A DNA stretch of 64,000 bases from Boseongicola sp. H5 (GTDB taxonomy: Bacteria; Pseudomonadota; Alphaproteobacteria; Rhodobacterales; Rhodobacteraceae): positions 117,876 to 181,875 of the forward strand of contig JACNMN010000010.1 of assembly GCA_020622165.1 (NCBI GenBank). Direction: 5' to 3'. Position 1 is the stretch's first letter, and each line of letters begins with the position of its first letter. The notes below the pieces were generated by a model. It searched no databases and was not told the DNA's origin. It saw only the letters and a program-made list of their open reading frames with translations. Shown here in pieces: positions 1-8,292 of the stretch. Both the position numbers and the translations under genes were made by a program.

Positions 1-667
1 GCCCGTCGACGGGAAGCACGCCATGGGTGCGGCAGGCGGCGACAATCGCGGTCTGCGCCCAGTGCCAGGGGTCGCTGAAATGCCGCGCCCCGCCGTGAAG
101 CATGTAGTAGTTTTCCTGTGTCCCGCCGATGCCTGTTGTCTGCATCCCCATGCTGGCGGCGAAATCGGCGGCGCCGAGGGACATGGCCTGAAGCCGTGGC
201 GATGCCGCGGCGATCTCCTCCACATGGGACAGGCCGGCGGCACTTTCGATGATCACCTCGAAGCTGACTTTCCGGTCGCGGCCCCGCGCGGCTTCAATCG
301 CCGTCACAAGCGCGTCGACGGCATAGACATCGGCGGCGCAGCCCACCTTGGGGATCATGATCTGATCCAGCCGGTCGCCGGATTGCTCCAGCAGATCGAC
401 CACATCGCGGTACCAATAGGGCGTGTCCAGCCCGTTGATCCGCACGCTCAGGGTCTTGCTCCCCCAGTCGATATCGCCGATCGCCTGAATGACATTTGCG
501 CGGGCTTGCGGCTTGTCGTCGGGCGCAACGCTGTCTTCCAGATCGAGATTGATCACATCCGCCGCGCTGTCGGCCATCTTCTGAAACAGCTTGGTATTGG
601 AGCCGGGCCCGAACAATTGGCAACGGTTGGGGCGGGCGACGGGCTGGGGCTGGATTCGGAAGGACAT
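1..667 (-). CDS. mcl1: L-malyl-CoA/beta-methylmalyl-CoA lyase, partial
   Basis: Reversible cleavage of malyl-CoA and beta-methylmalyl-CoA to glyoxylate plus acetyl- or propionyl-CoA, a step of the ethylmalonyl-CoA pathway. The first 222 residues are visible; the 3' third lies beyond the window start. The start is the ATG at 665-667 (MSFRIQPQPVARPNRCQLFG). Family landmarks are the N-terminal RPNRCQLFGPGS, NLDLEDSVAPDDK (Mg2+/substrate acids), IMIPKVGCAADVYAVDAL and GAADFAASMGMQTTGIGG. The whole visible stretch is very close to Rhodobacter/Roseobacter Mcl1 as I remember it, so it is more likely Mcl1 than citrate lyase beta subunit or the Mcl2 thioesterase. Confidence 0.93.
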   Translation of the reverse strand, partial: MSFRIQPQPVARPNRCQLFGPGSNTKLFQKMADSAADVINLDLEDSVAPDDKPQARANVIQAIGDIDWGSKTLSVRINGLDTPYWYRDVVDLLEQSGDRLDQIMIPKVGCAADVYAVDALVTAIEAARGRDRKVSFEVIIESAAGLSHVEEIAAASPRLQAMSLGAADFAASMGMQTTGIGGTQENYYMLHGGARHFSDPWHWAQTAIVAACRTHGVLPVDG

Positions 668-913
668 GAGGGCTCTTTCGGCGCAAGGATGTTTCGTGGG
701 CGTTGCCGGAATGGGTAGGTTATTGCGTGAACGGGCGCAAGTGCTGCGGCGCGGCATGGCGATGAACAGCGGAGTTTCTGGCGCGGTGACCGTCGATCTT
801 CACCGTGCGGCCCTGCAGGACCTGGGCGAGCCTTCCGGGCTGCGGGGCCAATAGCCGCGTGGCCAGAACATCAGCGTTCAGGGATAGCGACCGTGATCCT
901 TCATGATCGGCGC

Positions 914-1363
914 TCAACGCTCTCCAAGCGCGGTCTCCGCATTCGTCTGCATTCTGAGGAGAAAAGAAAACGCCAGTTCCCGTTCACTCGGCGAAAATCC
1001 CTCCAGAAGCACTGTGTTGATCCTTTCGTGGAAATCGGACAGGTGATCGAGGTCCCGGCCCTTTTCCGTCAGCGTGACGACCATGACACGGCCATCTGAC
1101 GCGTGCCTTCGGCGACGTACCAACCCCCGGTCGATCATTCGATCCACAATGCGTGATGTCGCCGGAAGTCCGGTGCCGACAAGCTCCGCCAATGCGCCAA
1201 CGGTCAATCCGTCGGACCGCCAGAGGCATGACAAGACAACCCATTGGGGCAATGAAAGATCATAAGGATCAAGCAGTTGCTGACAAAGCGCATTCATGCG
1301 GCCCGCCGTGAAGTTCAGCGAACGGCCAATGGATTTTGGAGGTCCGTCTTTTTTACTTGCCAT
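914..1363 (-). CDS. MarR-family transcriptional regulator
   Basis: A 149-residue winged-helix repressor, the usual MarR size. A dimerisation helix (about 8-35) is followed by the DNA-binding helices around LTVGALAELVGTGLPATSRIVDRM (about 53-77) and the wing RRRRHASDGRVMVVTLTEKG. The start ATG is at 1361-1363. It is divergent from the gene pair at 1479-2401, and the gap between them holds a GTTTAC/GTAAAC dyad that is probably its operator, so it may control that pair. The ligand cannot be read from the sequence. Confidence 0.9.
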   Translation of the reverse strand: MASKKDGPPKSIGRSLNFTAGRMNALCQQLLDPYDLSLPQWVVLSCLWRSDGLTVGALAELVGTGLPATSRIVDRMIDRGLVRRRRHASDGRVMVVTLTEKGRDLDHLSDFHERINTVLLEGFSPSERELAFSFLLRMQTNAETALGER

Positions 1364-1383
1364 GTAAATAAAAATACGATGTA

Positions 1384-1397
1384 GTTTACGTGTAAAC
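1384..1397. promoter_or_regulatory. Dyad operator between MarR gene and divergent pair
   Basis: GTTTAC-gt-GTAAAC, a perfect 6+6 dyad with a 2-base centre, lies 21 bases upstream of the MarR start and 82 bases upstream of the divergent start at 1479, in an AT-rich stretch. The position fits an autoregulatory MarR site. The assignment is by position and symmetry only. Confidence 0.5.
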
Positions 1398-1478
1398 CAA
1401 CATAGCCCACCGGACCTGCGTCAACAACGACAATCGCGTTCAGCGGGGGTGGAGCGGCAACAAGACGGGGACAAGGAA

Positions 1479-1847
1479 ATGACAAAGACAGTGCTCATGG
1501 TGGGCTGGCACCCGACCGTCGTGGATTACGCGAAGTATCCGGGGCTGACCGCCGACAAGCTTGAAGCTGCGCTGCGGCCGGATGAGAAAAAACTGAACGA
1601 TCTTGGCTACACCGCGTCTATCGGGTTCCTATACAGCGGCGATACCGCCACGGATCAACTCGTTCAGGCGTTGAAGGAAACGGCCTTTGATGTGGTGATG
1701 ATCGGCGCCTGCGTCCGCAAGGATGACGACCATTTCCTGATATTCGAAAAGCTGGTGAATGTGGTTCACGAACATGCGCCCAAGGCGCGCATCGCCTTTA
1801 ATACCGGGCCTACAGATTCCGAGGCCGCAATCCAGCGTTGGTGTTGA
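1479..1847 (+). CDS. Small conserved protein of unknown function
   Basis: A 122-residue soluble protein beginning MTKTVLMVGWHPTVVDYAKYPG. The ATG at 1479 follows the Shine-Dalgarno-like AAGGA at 1473-1477; an upstream GTG in frame (1449) has no such site. It looks like an alternating beta/alpha protein: hydrophobic strands VLMVGW, ASIGFLY, DVVMIGAC and ARIAFN separated by helices, with charged VRKDDDHFLIFEKLVNVVHEHAP near the C terminus. No signal peptide or membrane segment. Its stop is 14 bases before the cytochrome b561 start, so the two are probably co-transcribed. I recognise no catalytic signature. Confidence 0.75.
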   Translation: MTKTVLMVGWHPTVVDYAKYPGLTADKLEAALRPDEKKLNDLGYTASIGFLYSGDTATDQLVQALKETAFDVVMIGACVRKDDDHFLIFEKLVNVVHEHAPKARIAFNTGPTDSEAAIQRWC

Positions 1848-1861
1848 TAGGAGACCGAAAG

Positions 1862-2401
1862 ATGGCCAACCAGATCAAGAGTTCCGAGAGCCGTTTCGGT
1901 GTCGTCGCCGTCTCGGTTCATTGGATCAGCGCGCTGCTCATTCTTGTATTGCTGGGGAGCGGCTTCAGCGCAGCGTATGCATCGGACGCGGAGACCAAGG
2001 CCGCCATCCTTCGTGTGCATCTTCCCGTCGCGGTGGCTGTGTTGCTGCTGACCATCGCGCGGTTGATCTGGTGGTGGCGCTTCGACCGCAAGCCATCCTC
2101 CGTCGGCGGTGTTGCTCCCTGGCAGGATCGTATCGCGCGCTGGACGCATCGGGCCCTCTACGTCGCTTTGTTGCTGCTGCTGGCGAGTGGGATCGCAGTG
2201 TCGATCTTGTCGGGATTGCCCGATGCCCTATACGGCGAGGCGGGATTTCCCGAGCTGGCAGAACTTCCGCCACGGGTGGGCCACGGGATTGCCGCAAGGC
2301 TGCTGGTCGGGCTTGTTCTGCTTCACGCCGGCGCTGCGCTCTACCATCATTGGGTGCTCAAAGATGGAACGCTCAAGCGCATCTGGTTTCAAAAGGCATA
2401 G
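1862..2401 (+). CDS. Cytochrome b561-family membrane protein
   Basis: A 179-residue di-haem b-type cytochrome of the bacterial b561 family, likely moving electrons between the quinone pool and a periplasmic acceptor. Four membrane segments are visible, starting about residues 15, 48, 92 and 138. Histidine ligand candidates are the first-helix VSVHWIS, VHLPV, THRAL and the last-helix LHAGAALYHH. The ATG at 1862 follows GGAGA at 1850-1854. It sits directly behind the small gene at 1479, which may be a redox or regulatory partner. Confidence 0.85.
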   Translation: MANQIKSSESRFGVVAVSVHWISALLILVLLGSGFSAAYASDAETKAAILRVHLPVAVAVLLLTIARLIWWWRFDRKPSSVGGVAPWQDRIARWTHRALYVALLLLLASGIAVSILSGLPDALYGEAGFPELAELPPRVGHGIAARLLVGLVLLHAGAALYHHWVLKDGTLKRIWFQKA

Positions 2402-2503
2402 CGGCCGTCGGCCAGTTGCAGCTCGATAGCCAGTGAGAGCCATTGGCTGGAAACCGGCCAAGGGGCCATCGCGGCATTGCTCAGAACGGGCACGACGCGA
2501 AGT

Positions 2504-3673
2504 TTACTGTAGGTCCTTGAAAGCGGATCGCATCCGCGCCACCGCATCCTCGATCACCGCCCGTGGCGCGGCGATGTTGAAACGCAGGAAATCCTCCCCG
2601 CCCTTGCCGAAGGTCGGCCCGTGGTTCACGGCGATTTTCGCGTCCTCCGCGGTGCGCCGGGTGAATTCCGCCATATCCATGCCCGTGCCCGAGAAATCGA
2701 CCCAGGCCAGATAAGTGCTTTCCAGTTTCATCGAGTGCAGGCCGGGGATGGCGTTGATCCCGTCATCGAAGATCCGCGCGTTTTCGGCCAGATACGGGGT
2801 CAGGCTGTCAACCCAGGCGGCGCCGGCGGGGGTGTAGGCCGCCGTGGCCATGAACAGCCCGAAGGAGTTGGGCGACATGCCCATCGCCATCATCCGGGCG
2901 TTGAACCGTGCGCGCAGATCCGGATCCTCGATGATCACGTTGCCCACATGGGACCCCGCGATATTGAAGGTCTTGGTCGTGGCCGTCATCATGATCAGCC
3001 GGTCGGCGATACCGTCGATCTTTGCCATCGGGATATGGGTATGCCCGGGCAGCACCAGATCGTGATGGATCTCGTCGGAGACGATCAGCAACTCGTGGCG
3101 TTTGGCAAAGGCGGCCAGCGCCTGCAACTCCCCTTGCGTCCAGACACGGCCACCCGGGTTGTGCGGCGAACACAGGATCAGCATCCGCTCGTTGCCGGTC
3201 ATCTGTGCATCCCACGCGTCGATGTTCAGTTCGTACCGGCCGTCGGCATTGATCATCTCGCATTCCACCAGTTCGCGACCGGCGGCGCGGATCACCTTGG
3301 CGAAGGCATGATAGACCGGCGTCATCAGAACGATGCCATCACCGGGCTGGGTATAGGCGTCGAGGCACATCGCCGTGCCGTTGACGAGGCCGTGGGTGGT
3401 GAAGATCCAGTCCGGCTCTATGGTCCAGCCATGGCGATGCTCCATCCACCAGCAGATCGCCGCGCGGTATTTGCTGTCATCGCCGAAATAGCCGTAAAGG
3501 CCGTGGTCGATCATCCCCTGCAGCGCATCCTGAATGCATTGCGGCGGGCGGAACTCCATATCCGCCACCCACATGGCGATCCCGTCCGACGGAGAGACGC
3601 CGTAAAGCTGCTCCATCATGTCCCATTTCACGCAATGTGTGCCGCGCCGGTCGATGATCTCGTCAAATGACAT
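2504..3673 (-). CDS. MalY/PatB-type PLP C-S lyase (cystathionine beta-lyase)
   Basis: A 389-residue class I/II fold aminotransferase-like enzyme of the MalY/PatB group, which splits cystathionine or other cysteine S-conjugates to pyruvate, ammonia and a thiol. Start ATG at 3671-3673 (MSFDEIIDRRGTHCVKWD). The N-terminal MWVADMEFRPP, the SPHNPGG loop (169-175), SDEIHHDL with the PLP-ring Asp at 200, and the Schiff-base Lys at 234 in TATTKTFNIAG are all present. It stands alone, convergent with the b561 gene, so its physiological substrate is not fixed by context. Confidence 0.9.
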   Translation of the reverse strand: MSFDEIIDRRGTHCVKWDMMEQLYGVSPSDGIAMWVADMEFRPPQCIQDALQGMIDHGLYGYFGDDSKYRAAICWWMEHRHGWTIEPDWIFTTHGLVNGTAMCLDAYTQPGDGIVLMTPVYHAFAKVIRAAGRELVECEMINADGRYELNIDAWDAQMTGNERMLILCSPHNPGGRVWTQGELQALAAFAKRHELLIVSDEIHHDLVLPGHTHIPMAKIDGIADRLIMMTATTKTFNIAGSHVGNVIIEDPDLRARFNARMMAMGMSPNSFGLFMATAAYTPAGAAWVDSLTPYLAENARIFDDGINAIPGLHSMKLESTYLAWVDFSGTGMDMAEFTRRTAEDAKIAVNHGPTFGKGGEDFLRFNIAAPRAVIEDAVARMRSAFKDLQ

Positions 3674-3730
3674 GAATGCCTCCGTCCTTGGTCCGGGCCA
3701 AGCTAGCGGACGCGGAGCCGGGCGCAAGAG

Positions 3731-3943
3731 CTAGCCGTCCGGCGGCAATTCGAAGAGGTCATGCACGCTGACCTCCAGTTCATCGGCCAGACACAGCGCA
3801 AGATAGGTCGACGGCGTGAAGATCCCGTTCTCGATCGTGTTGACGGTCTTGCGCGAAACGCCCACCGCGTCGGCCAGGTCGGCCTGGGTCAGTCCGGCCT
3901 TGGTGCGGTGGGCTTTCAGATGAACGATCAACCTTGCCGTCAT
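3731..3943 (-). CDS. Small XRE-family DNA-binding regulator
   Basis: A 70-residue protein that is almost only a Cro/CI-type helix-turn-helix: LTQADLADAVGVSRKTVNTIENG at about residues 18-40, followed by a helix and the acidic tail VSVHDLFELPPDG. This is the YozG-like small XRE form. Its ATG overlaps the stop of the membrane-protein gene upstream (ATGA at 3940-3943), so the two are translationally coupled. The promoter of the pair carries two dyads overlapping the -35 and -10 elements, which this protein most probably binds. Confidence 0.88.
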   Translation of the reverse strand: MTARLIVHLKAHRTKAGLTQADLADAVGVSRKTVNTIENGIFTPSTYLALCLADELEVSVHDLFELPPDG

Positions 3944-4347
3944 TCGGCACGGCCCCGCAGGATCGAGGCGAGGTAATGGGCCGGTGGCGCGGCGCCCAGA
4001 ACCGGCCCGAGCCAGAAGAAGGCCATGCTTGCGTCAAGGCGCCCGCTCAGCACGAGCACGAGGAAAACGATAAACACCGCAAGGACGGCCCAGAACCCGA
4101 AGATCAGGCTGTCGCGATGGGCGGCGGTGTTCTGTTCGTCCCATGCCGCCTCTGCGGCTTCGGGGTGGCGCAGGTGCATGATGGCAGACAGCACCGCGTA
4201 GCCGATGGCCGCGCCGCCGATCAGCCAGGCCCAGGTCAAGCCCGAAGGCCCGACGGAGGCAAATGAGGCGATCACCGCGGTCAGGGTGAGGATGACAATC
4301 ATGGCGCTGCCGATCAGGCGGATGCGGCTTACAGGATTGGCGGACAT
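3940..4347 (-). CDS. Four-helix membrane protein co-transcribed with XRE regulator
   Basis: A 135-residue protein with four predicted membrane spans: RLIGSAMIVILTLTAVIASF, LTWAWLIGGAAIGYAVLSAI, SLIFGFWAVLAVFIVFLVLV and MAFFWLGPVLGAAPPAHYLA. I chose the ATG at 4345-4347 (MSANPVSRI) because GGAG lies 9 bases ahead of it; an ATG five codons earlier has no such site. Small membrane proteins paired with YozG-like XRE regulators are common in bacteria, but the function is unknown. No enzyme motif is seen. Confidence 0.8.
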   Translation of the reverse strand: MSANPVSRIRLIGSAMIVILTLTAVIASFASVGPSGLTWAWLIGGAAIGYAVLSAIMHLRHPEAAEAAWDEQNTAAHRDSLIFGFWAVLAVFIVFLVLVLSGRLDASMAFFWLGPVLGAAPPAHYLASILRGRAE

Positions 4348-4374
4348 AAGAGTGGTCTCCATGACAAGAAGTAA

Positions 4375-4422
4375 GTAACCTTGGGGTTACATATCCGACT
4401 CGAAAAGTAACGTCAAGGTTAC
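4375..4422 (-). promoter_or_regulatory. Promoter with two GTAAC-N6-GTTAC operators
   Basis: Two 16-bp dyads with the same half-sites, GTAACCTTGGGGTTAC at 4375-4390 (perfect) and GTAACGTCAAGGTTAC at 4407-4422, have starts 32 bp apart, about three helical turns. On the minus strand the second contains a -35 hexamer TTGACG (4416-4411), and 17 bases further TATGTA (4393-4388) forms a -10 that runs into the first. A repressor on either dyad would cover the promoter of the membrane-protein/XRE operon. The def gene starts 43 bases away on the other strand. Confidence 0.75.
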
Positions 4423-4464
4423 ACATCCCATAACTTGCGAGATGTGCGGCGGGGCGCTAAATGC

Positions 4465-4995
4465 ATGGCTATGAAACGTTCCATTCTGATCCACCCCGAC
4501 CCGCGCCTGAAAAAGGTGGCCGACCCGGTGCCTGACAGCAGCGATGAGTTGCGCAGCCTTGCCGATGACATGCTGGAAACCATGTACGCCGCCCCCGGTA
4601 TCGGGCTGGCCGCACCACAGGTCGGCATCCTGCAACGGCTGATCGTTCTGGATTGCGTGAAGGAGGAGGGGGTCACGCCGCGCCCGCTGACCATGTTCAA
4701 CCCCCGCGTCCTGTCCAGCTCTGACGAGCGTAACGTGTACGAGGAGGGCTGCCTGTCGCTGCCCGACATGTATGCGGATGTGGAACGCCCGGCGGAGGTG
4801 ACGGTGGAGTGGATGGACCGGGACGGCCGGGCGCAGACCGAAACCTTCGATGGGCTCTGGGCGACCTGCGTGCAGCATGAGATCGACCATCTGGATGGCA
4901 AGTTGTTCATCGACTATCTGCGCCCGCTGAAACGCCAGATGATCACCCGCAAGATGGTCAAGCTGAAGCGCGAACTGGCCCGGGAGAAGGTGTGA
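4465..4995 (+). CDS. def: Peptide deformylase 1
   Basis: Removes the formyl group from N-terminal methionine of nascent proteins using a bound Fe2+. All three motifs are intact: GIGLAAPQ (45-52), EGCLSLP with metal-binding Cys96, and QHEIDHLDG with His138, catalytic Glu139 and His142. Length 176 residues, with a charged basic tail (KRQMITRKMVKLKRELAREKV). ATG 4465 lies ten bases from a GGGG tract; ATG 4471 (MKRSILIHPDPRL) is an equally conserved-looking alternative. First of three deformylase genes that overlap head to tail and lead into fmt. Confidence 0.95.
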   Translation: MAMKRSILIHPDPRLKKVADPVPDSSDELRSLADDMLETMYAAPGIGLAAPQVGILQRLIVLDCVKEEGVTPRPLTMFNPRVLSSSDERNVYEEGCLSLPDMYADVERPAEVTVEWMDRDGRAQTETFDGLWATCVQHEIDHLDGKLFIDYLRPLKRQMITRKMVKLKRELAREKV

Positions 4996-5477
4996 GCCTG
5001 CGCTCCATCCTGCGTTGGCCCGACCCACGCCTGAGCGAAACCTGCACGCCGGTGGCTGGCGATATCCGCGAGCTTTCGGCCGATATGCTGGAGACGATGT
5101 ATGCCGCCCGCGGGCGTGGGCTGGCCGCGCCGCAGATCGGCGTTCTGCAGCGGCTTTTTGTGATGGATGTGGGCTGGAAAGAAGGCAGCCCGACCCCCGT
5201 GATCTGCGTGAACCCCGAGATCGTGGAGCGGTCGGAGCGTCAGGTCAGCGGCCCCGAGGGCTGCCTGTCGATCCCCGGCATCACGGCGCAGGTGGCGCGT
5301 GCCGAATGGATCGTCCTGCGCTGGACCGATCCGGCGGGTATGGGCCATGAGGCGCGATTGGACGGGTTCGCCGCGATCTGCGCCCAGCACGAATACGATC
5401 ATCTGGACGGGATCGTGACATTCGACCGTGTGGAGCCAGCCGCCCGCGCCGCGCTGGAGGCCGATTATGCCGGCTAG
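4992..5477 (+). CDS. def: Peptide deformylase 2
   Basis: A second deformylase, 161 residues, with an intact active site: GRGLAAPQ (41-48), EGCLSIP with Cys91, and QHEYDHLDG with His133, Glu134 and His137. It starts at a GTG overlapping the stop of the first copy. It lacks the long basic C-terminal tail of copy 1. Likely functional by motif content; whether it deformylates a distinct set of peptides cannot be told from the sequence. Confidence 0.92.
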   Translation: MSLRSILRWPDPRLSETCTPVAGDIRELSADMLETMYAARGRGLAAPQIGVLQRLFVMDVGWKEGSPTPVICVNPEIVERSERQVSGPEGCLSIPGITAQVARAEWIVLRWTDPAGMGHEARLDGFAAICAQHEYDHLDGIVTFDRVEPAARAALEADYAG

Positions 5478-5961
5478 GTCATTTGTCATGTGGCCGGACC
5501 GGCGGCTGCAAACGGTCTGTGAGCCGGTTGCAGAGGTGACCGACGCGGTGCGGGTGATCTGGACCGACATGATCGACACGATGGATGCCATGCCGGGTGT
5601 GGGCCTTGCCGCGCCGCAGATCGGCGTGATGCTGCGGCTGGCGGTTGTGGATGCCTCCGATGAGCGGGGCCGGGCGATACGGATGGCCAACCCCGAGTTG
5701 CTTCATGCAAGCGTCGAGTTGCGGTCTCATCCGGAAGGCAGCCCGAACCTGCCGGGCGTGCACGCGGAGATCCGCCGTCCCCGCGCTGTGACCGTGGCCT
5801 ATCTGGATGAAACCGGCGTACGGGTGGAAAAGGATCTGGTCGGGCTGTGGGCCACCAGTGTGCAGCATCAGATCGACCATCTGGACGGGCGGATGTATTT
5901 CGACCGGCTGAGCCGTGTCAAACGCGACATGCTGCTGAAAAAGGCGAGGAAACGGGCGTGA
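5467..5961 (+). CDS. Peptide deformylase-like protein lacking catalytic Cys and Glu
   Basis: A third deformylase-fold protein, 164 residues, starting at ATG 5467 inside the end of copy 2. Motif 1 is kept (GVGLAAPQ, 44-51), but motif 2 reads EGSPNLPG instead of EGCLSLPG, replacing the metal-ligand Cys with Ser92, and motif 3 reads QHQIDHLDG, replacing the catalytic Glu with Gln135. The two metal His residues (134, 138) remain. The frame is open and the rest of the protein well kept, so this looks like a retained non-catalytic paralogue rather than a decaying gene. A role as partner or regulator is inference. Confidence 0.85.
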   Translation: MPARSFVMWPDRRLQTVCEPVAEVTDAVRVIWTDMIDTMDAMPGVGLAAPQIGVMLRLAVVDASDERGRAIRMANPELLHASVELRSHPEGSPNLPGVHAEIRRPRAVTVAYLDETGVRVEKDLVGLWATSVQHQIDHLDGRMYFDRLSRVKRDMLLKKARKRA

Positions 5962-5983
5962 ACATCCCCTCGGAGAGATGCGT

Positions 5984-6895
5984 ATGAGAGTTGTGTTCAT
6001 GGGCACGCCGGCGTTTTCGGTGCCGGTGCTGGAGGCGCTGGTCGATGCGGGCCATGACATTGCGGCGGTCTATTGCCAGCCACCGCGCCCCGCGGGCAGG
6101 GGCAAGAAGGACCGGCCCTCTCCGGTGCAATCGCGTGCCGAGGCGCTGGGCCTGACGGTCCGCCACCCGATCTCTCTCAAGACGCCCGATGCGCAGTCGG
6201 ACTTCGCCGCGCTCGGCGCCGATGTCGCCGTGGTGGTGGCCTACGGGCTGATCCTGCCGCAGGCGATCCTGGATGCGCCGGCGGGCGGTTGCCTCAATAT
6301 TCATGCAAGCCTGCTGCCCCGCTGGCGGGGTGCCGCGCCGATCCACCGGGCGATCATGGCCGGTGACCGGGAAACCGGCATCTGCATCATGGAGATGGAG
6401 GCCGGGCTCGATACCGGGCCTGTTCTGCTGCGCAAGACCGTCGAAATCGGGGCCGAGGAAACAACCGGCGAGTTGCATGACCGGTTGAGCGTTCTGGGCG
6501 CTGACGCGATTGTCGAGGCTCTGGCGCGGCGCGATGAGCTCGTGGCTCGGCCGCAGCCGGAGGCCGGAGTGAGCTACGCGGCGAAGATCGACAAGTCCGA
6601 GGCGCGGGTGGACTGGACCCGCCCGGCGTTGGAGGTGGATCGGCTGATCCGCGGATTGTCCCCGTTTCCGGGGGCGTGGACGATGTTGGCCGGCCGCAGG
6701 ATCAAGCTCTTGCGCAGTCGGGTCGTGCCGGGCGAGGGTGAACCCGGCGTCGTGCTGGACGGGCTGCGCGTGGCCTGCGGCACGGGGGCGGTGGAACTGA
6801 CCGAACTTCAGGCCGAGGGGCGCGCCCGGCAGGATGGCGAGACGTTTTTGCGCGGAACCCCGGTTGCTCCGGGCACAGTGTTGGGAGACGGATGA
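5984..6895 (+). CDS. fmt: Methionyl-tRNA formyltransferase
   Basis: Transfers formyl from 10-formyl-THF to initiator Met-tRNA, the step whose product the neighbouring deformylases later reverse. 303 residues. The catalytic core is visible as [24 protein letters not shown], with the Asn/His/Asp set typical of formyltransferases, and the C-terminal OB-like domain (about 205 onward) carries the tRNA-binding part. ATG 5984 sits seven bases after GGAGA; an ATG two codons earlier is too close to that site. It follows the deformylase array with the same orientation, so the unit is probably one operon. Confidence 0.95.
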   Translation: MRVVFMGTPAFSVPVLEALVDAGHDIAAVYCQPPRPAGRGKKDRPSPVQSRAEALGLTVRHPISLKTPDAQSDFAALGADVAVVVAYGLILPQAILDAPAGGCLNIHASLLPRWRGAAPIHRAIMAGDRETGICIMEMEAGLDTGPVLLRKTVEIGAEETTGELHDRLSVLGADAIVEALARRDELVARPQPEAGVSYAAKIDKSEARVDWTRPALEVDRLIRGLSPFPGAWTMLAGRRIKLLRSRVVPGEGEPGVVLDGLRVACGTGAVELTELQAEGRARQDGETFLRGTPVAPGTVLGDG

Positions 6896-7155
6896 TGGGC
6901 TTTTTCGCGTTTTTCGGCTCGTTGATGATCGGCGGGTTCATGGGCTACCTCTTCGAACGCTGGGGGATCACCCATAACGGGATCATTCCATCGGTCCTGA
7001 TCGCGCTGGGGGCGGTGATCGTCGTTTTCATGCTGCGGGTGATGTTTCATCTGAGCTTCGGGTCGCCCGGTGTGGATGCGATCATCGGGTCGGCGGCGGC
7101 ACTGGTGCTGATCCCGACGGAATGGGCGCATCGGCGGCGCAATCGCCGGAAGTAA
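6892..7155 (+). CDS. Small conserved membrane protein
   Basis: An 87-residue protein with three hydrophobic stretches ([47 protein letters not shown]) and a very basic C-terminal tail (HRRRNRRK) that should face the cytoplasm. It starts within the fmt stop codon, so it is translationally coupled to fmt. No function recognised; its constant position behind fmt is the only clue. Confidence 0.75.
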   Translation: MMGFFAFFGSLMIGGFMGYLFERWGITHNGIIPSVLIALGAVIVVFMLRVMFHLSFGSPGVDAIIGSAAALVLIPTEWAHRRRNRRK

Positions 7156-7222
7156 CCGCTGTTTCCGAAAGAGGACGGGATCCGAACGAGGGGCGTTTTC
7201 CTCCGCCGCGGTCTGGCGTCGC

Positions 7223-7840
7223 TCAGGATCTGGGCGGGCGCGGTCGGTAGACCGGCAGCCGCCAGCCAAAGGCAATCGAGCCTGCCCGCAGGGCAAAGGT
7301 GGTCAGGATGCAGGCGATGATCGGGGCAAGCGGATCGGCAATCACATACGGTATGGCAAGGGCGGCCCCGGCCCCGGCAAGGGCGGCGGTGACGTAGAGT
7401 TCCCCCTGTTTCAGGACCAGCGGTACCTCGTTGCAGACGACATCGCGCATCAGGCCGCCAAGCGTGCCGGTGGCAACCCCCATCACAAGGATGATCGGCA
7501 CCGACTGATCCATGGCACCGGCCACGCTGACGCCTGCCGCGACCGCGATGGCCAGCGCGGCGGCGTCCAGCCAAAGCAGGACTGTGTACCGGCTTTCCAG
7601 AAGATGGGCGGTGAAGAAGACGAGAAACGCGGCGGCGCAGGCGATGGCCAGATGGGTGGGATCGGCAAGCCAGAACACCGGGTCGCGGTCAAGCAGCAGA
7701 TCGCGGACCGTACCGCCGCCGACCGCCGTCAGACAGGCGACGAAGAAGAAGCCGATGATGTCCAGCTGCGCGCGGGAGGCGACCAATGCCCCGGTCAGCG
7801 CAAAGACCGCCACGGCGGCATAATCCAGCATGGCGATCAT
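7223..7840 (-). CDS. TRIC-type (UPF0126/YicG) cation channel family protein
   Basis: A 205-residue integral membrane protein made of two repeats. Each repeat has three helices and ends in the family signature: [20 protein letters not shown] in the first half and [19 protein letters not shown] in the second. Prokaryotic members are homologues of eukaryotic trimeric intracellular cation channels and conduct monovalent cations; the physiological role here is unknown. ATG at 7838-7840 overlaps the rnhA stop (ATGA). Another Met (MLDY) lies three codons in. Confidence 0.88.
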   Translation of the reverse strand: MIAMLDYAAVAVFALTGALVASRAQLDIIGFFFVACLTAVGGGTVRDLLLDRDPVFWLADPTHLAIACAAAFLVFFTAHLLESRYTVLLWLDAAALAIAVAAGVSVAGAMDQSVPIILVMGVATGTLGGLMRDVVCNEVPLVLKQGELYVTAALAGAGAALAIPYVIADPLAPIIACILTTFALRAGSIAFGWRLPVYRPRPPRS

Positions 7841-8292
7841 GTCGGTTTGAACGGGGCCATGCCGGCCCGGGCCAAGGCGTCGGCGCGTTCGTTTTCGGGG
7901 TGGCCCGCATGGCCCTTCACCCATTCCCAGGTCACGCTGTGGCGGGCATTCGCCGCATCCAGACGGCGCCACAGATCCTCGTTCTTGACCGGTTTTTTCG
8001 TGGCCGTGCGCCAGTTGTTCCGTTTCCAGCTGTGCAGCCACGCGGTGATGCCGCCTTTGACATAGGCGCTGTCGGTGATGACGGTCAGGGTGGAGGGACG
8101 GTCCAGCGCCTCAAGGGCATGGATGGCGGCCAGCAGTTCCATCCGGTTGTTGGTGGTGTCCGCCTCGCCGCCCTTCAACTCGCGGGTCTTCAAGATCCGG
8201 GCGCCGTCGCGCGCGATCAGCAGGGCGCCCCAGCCGCCGGGGCCGGGGTTGCCGGAACAGGCCCCGTCCGTATAGGCGAACAGCTCAGCCAC
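7837..8292 (-). CDS. rnhA: Ribonuclease HI
   Basis: Cleaves RNA in RNA:DNA hybrids. 151 residues, standard size. The catalytic carboxylates are present: Asp in [16 protein letters not shown], Glu in [10 protein letters not shown], Asp in [12 protein letters not shown], and the C-terminal Asp in NERADALA. The basic handle [20 protein letters not shown] and the [12 protein letters not shown] loop are also present. It overlaps both neighbours (methyltransferase upstream, TRIC gene downstream), forming a compact minus-strand run of four genes from 9321 to 7223. Confidence 0.97.
   Translation of the reverse strand: MAELFAYTDGACSGNPGPGGWGALLIARDGARILKTRELKGGEADTTNNRMELLAAIHALEALDRPSTLTVITDSAYVKGGITAWLHSWKRNNWRTATKKPVKNEDLWRRLDAANARHSVTWEWVKGHAGHPENERADALARAGMAPFKPT

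Noticed and set aside
720..917. A 65-codon frame overlapping the MarR stop by ATGA
   Set aside because: The composition (many Arg, His, Pro) and lack of a ribosome site or family look like chance; the overlap alone is not enough.
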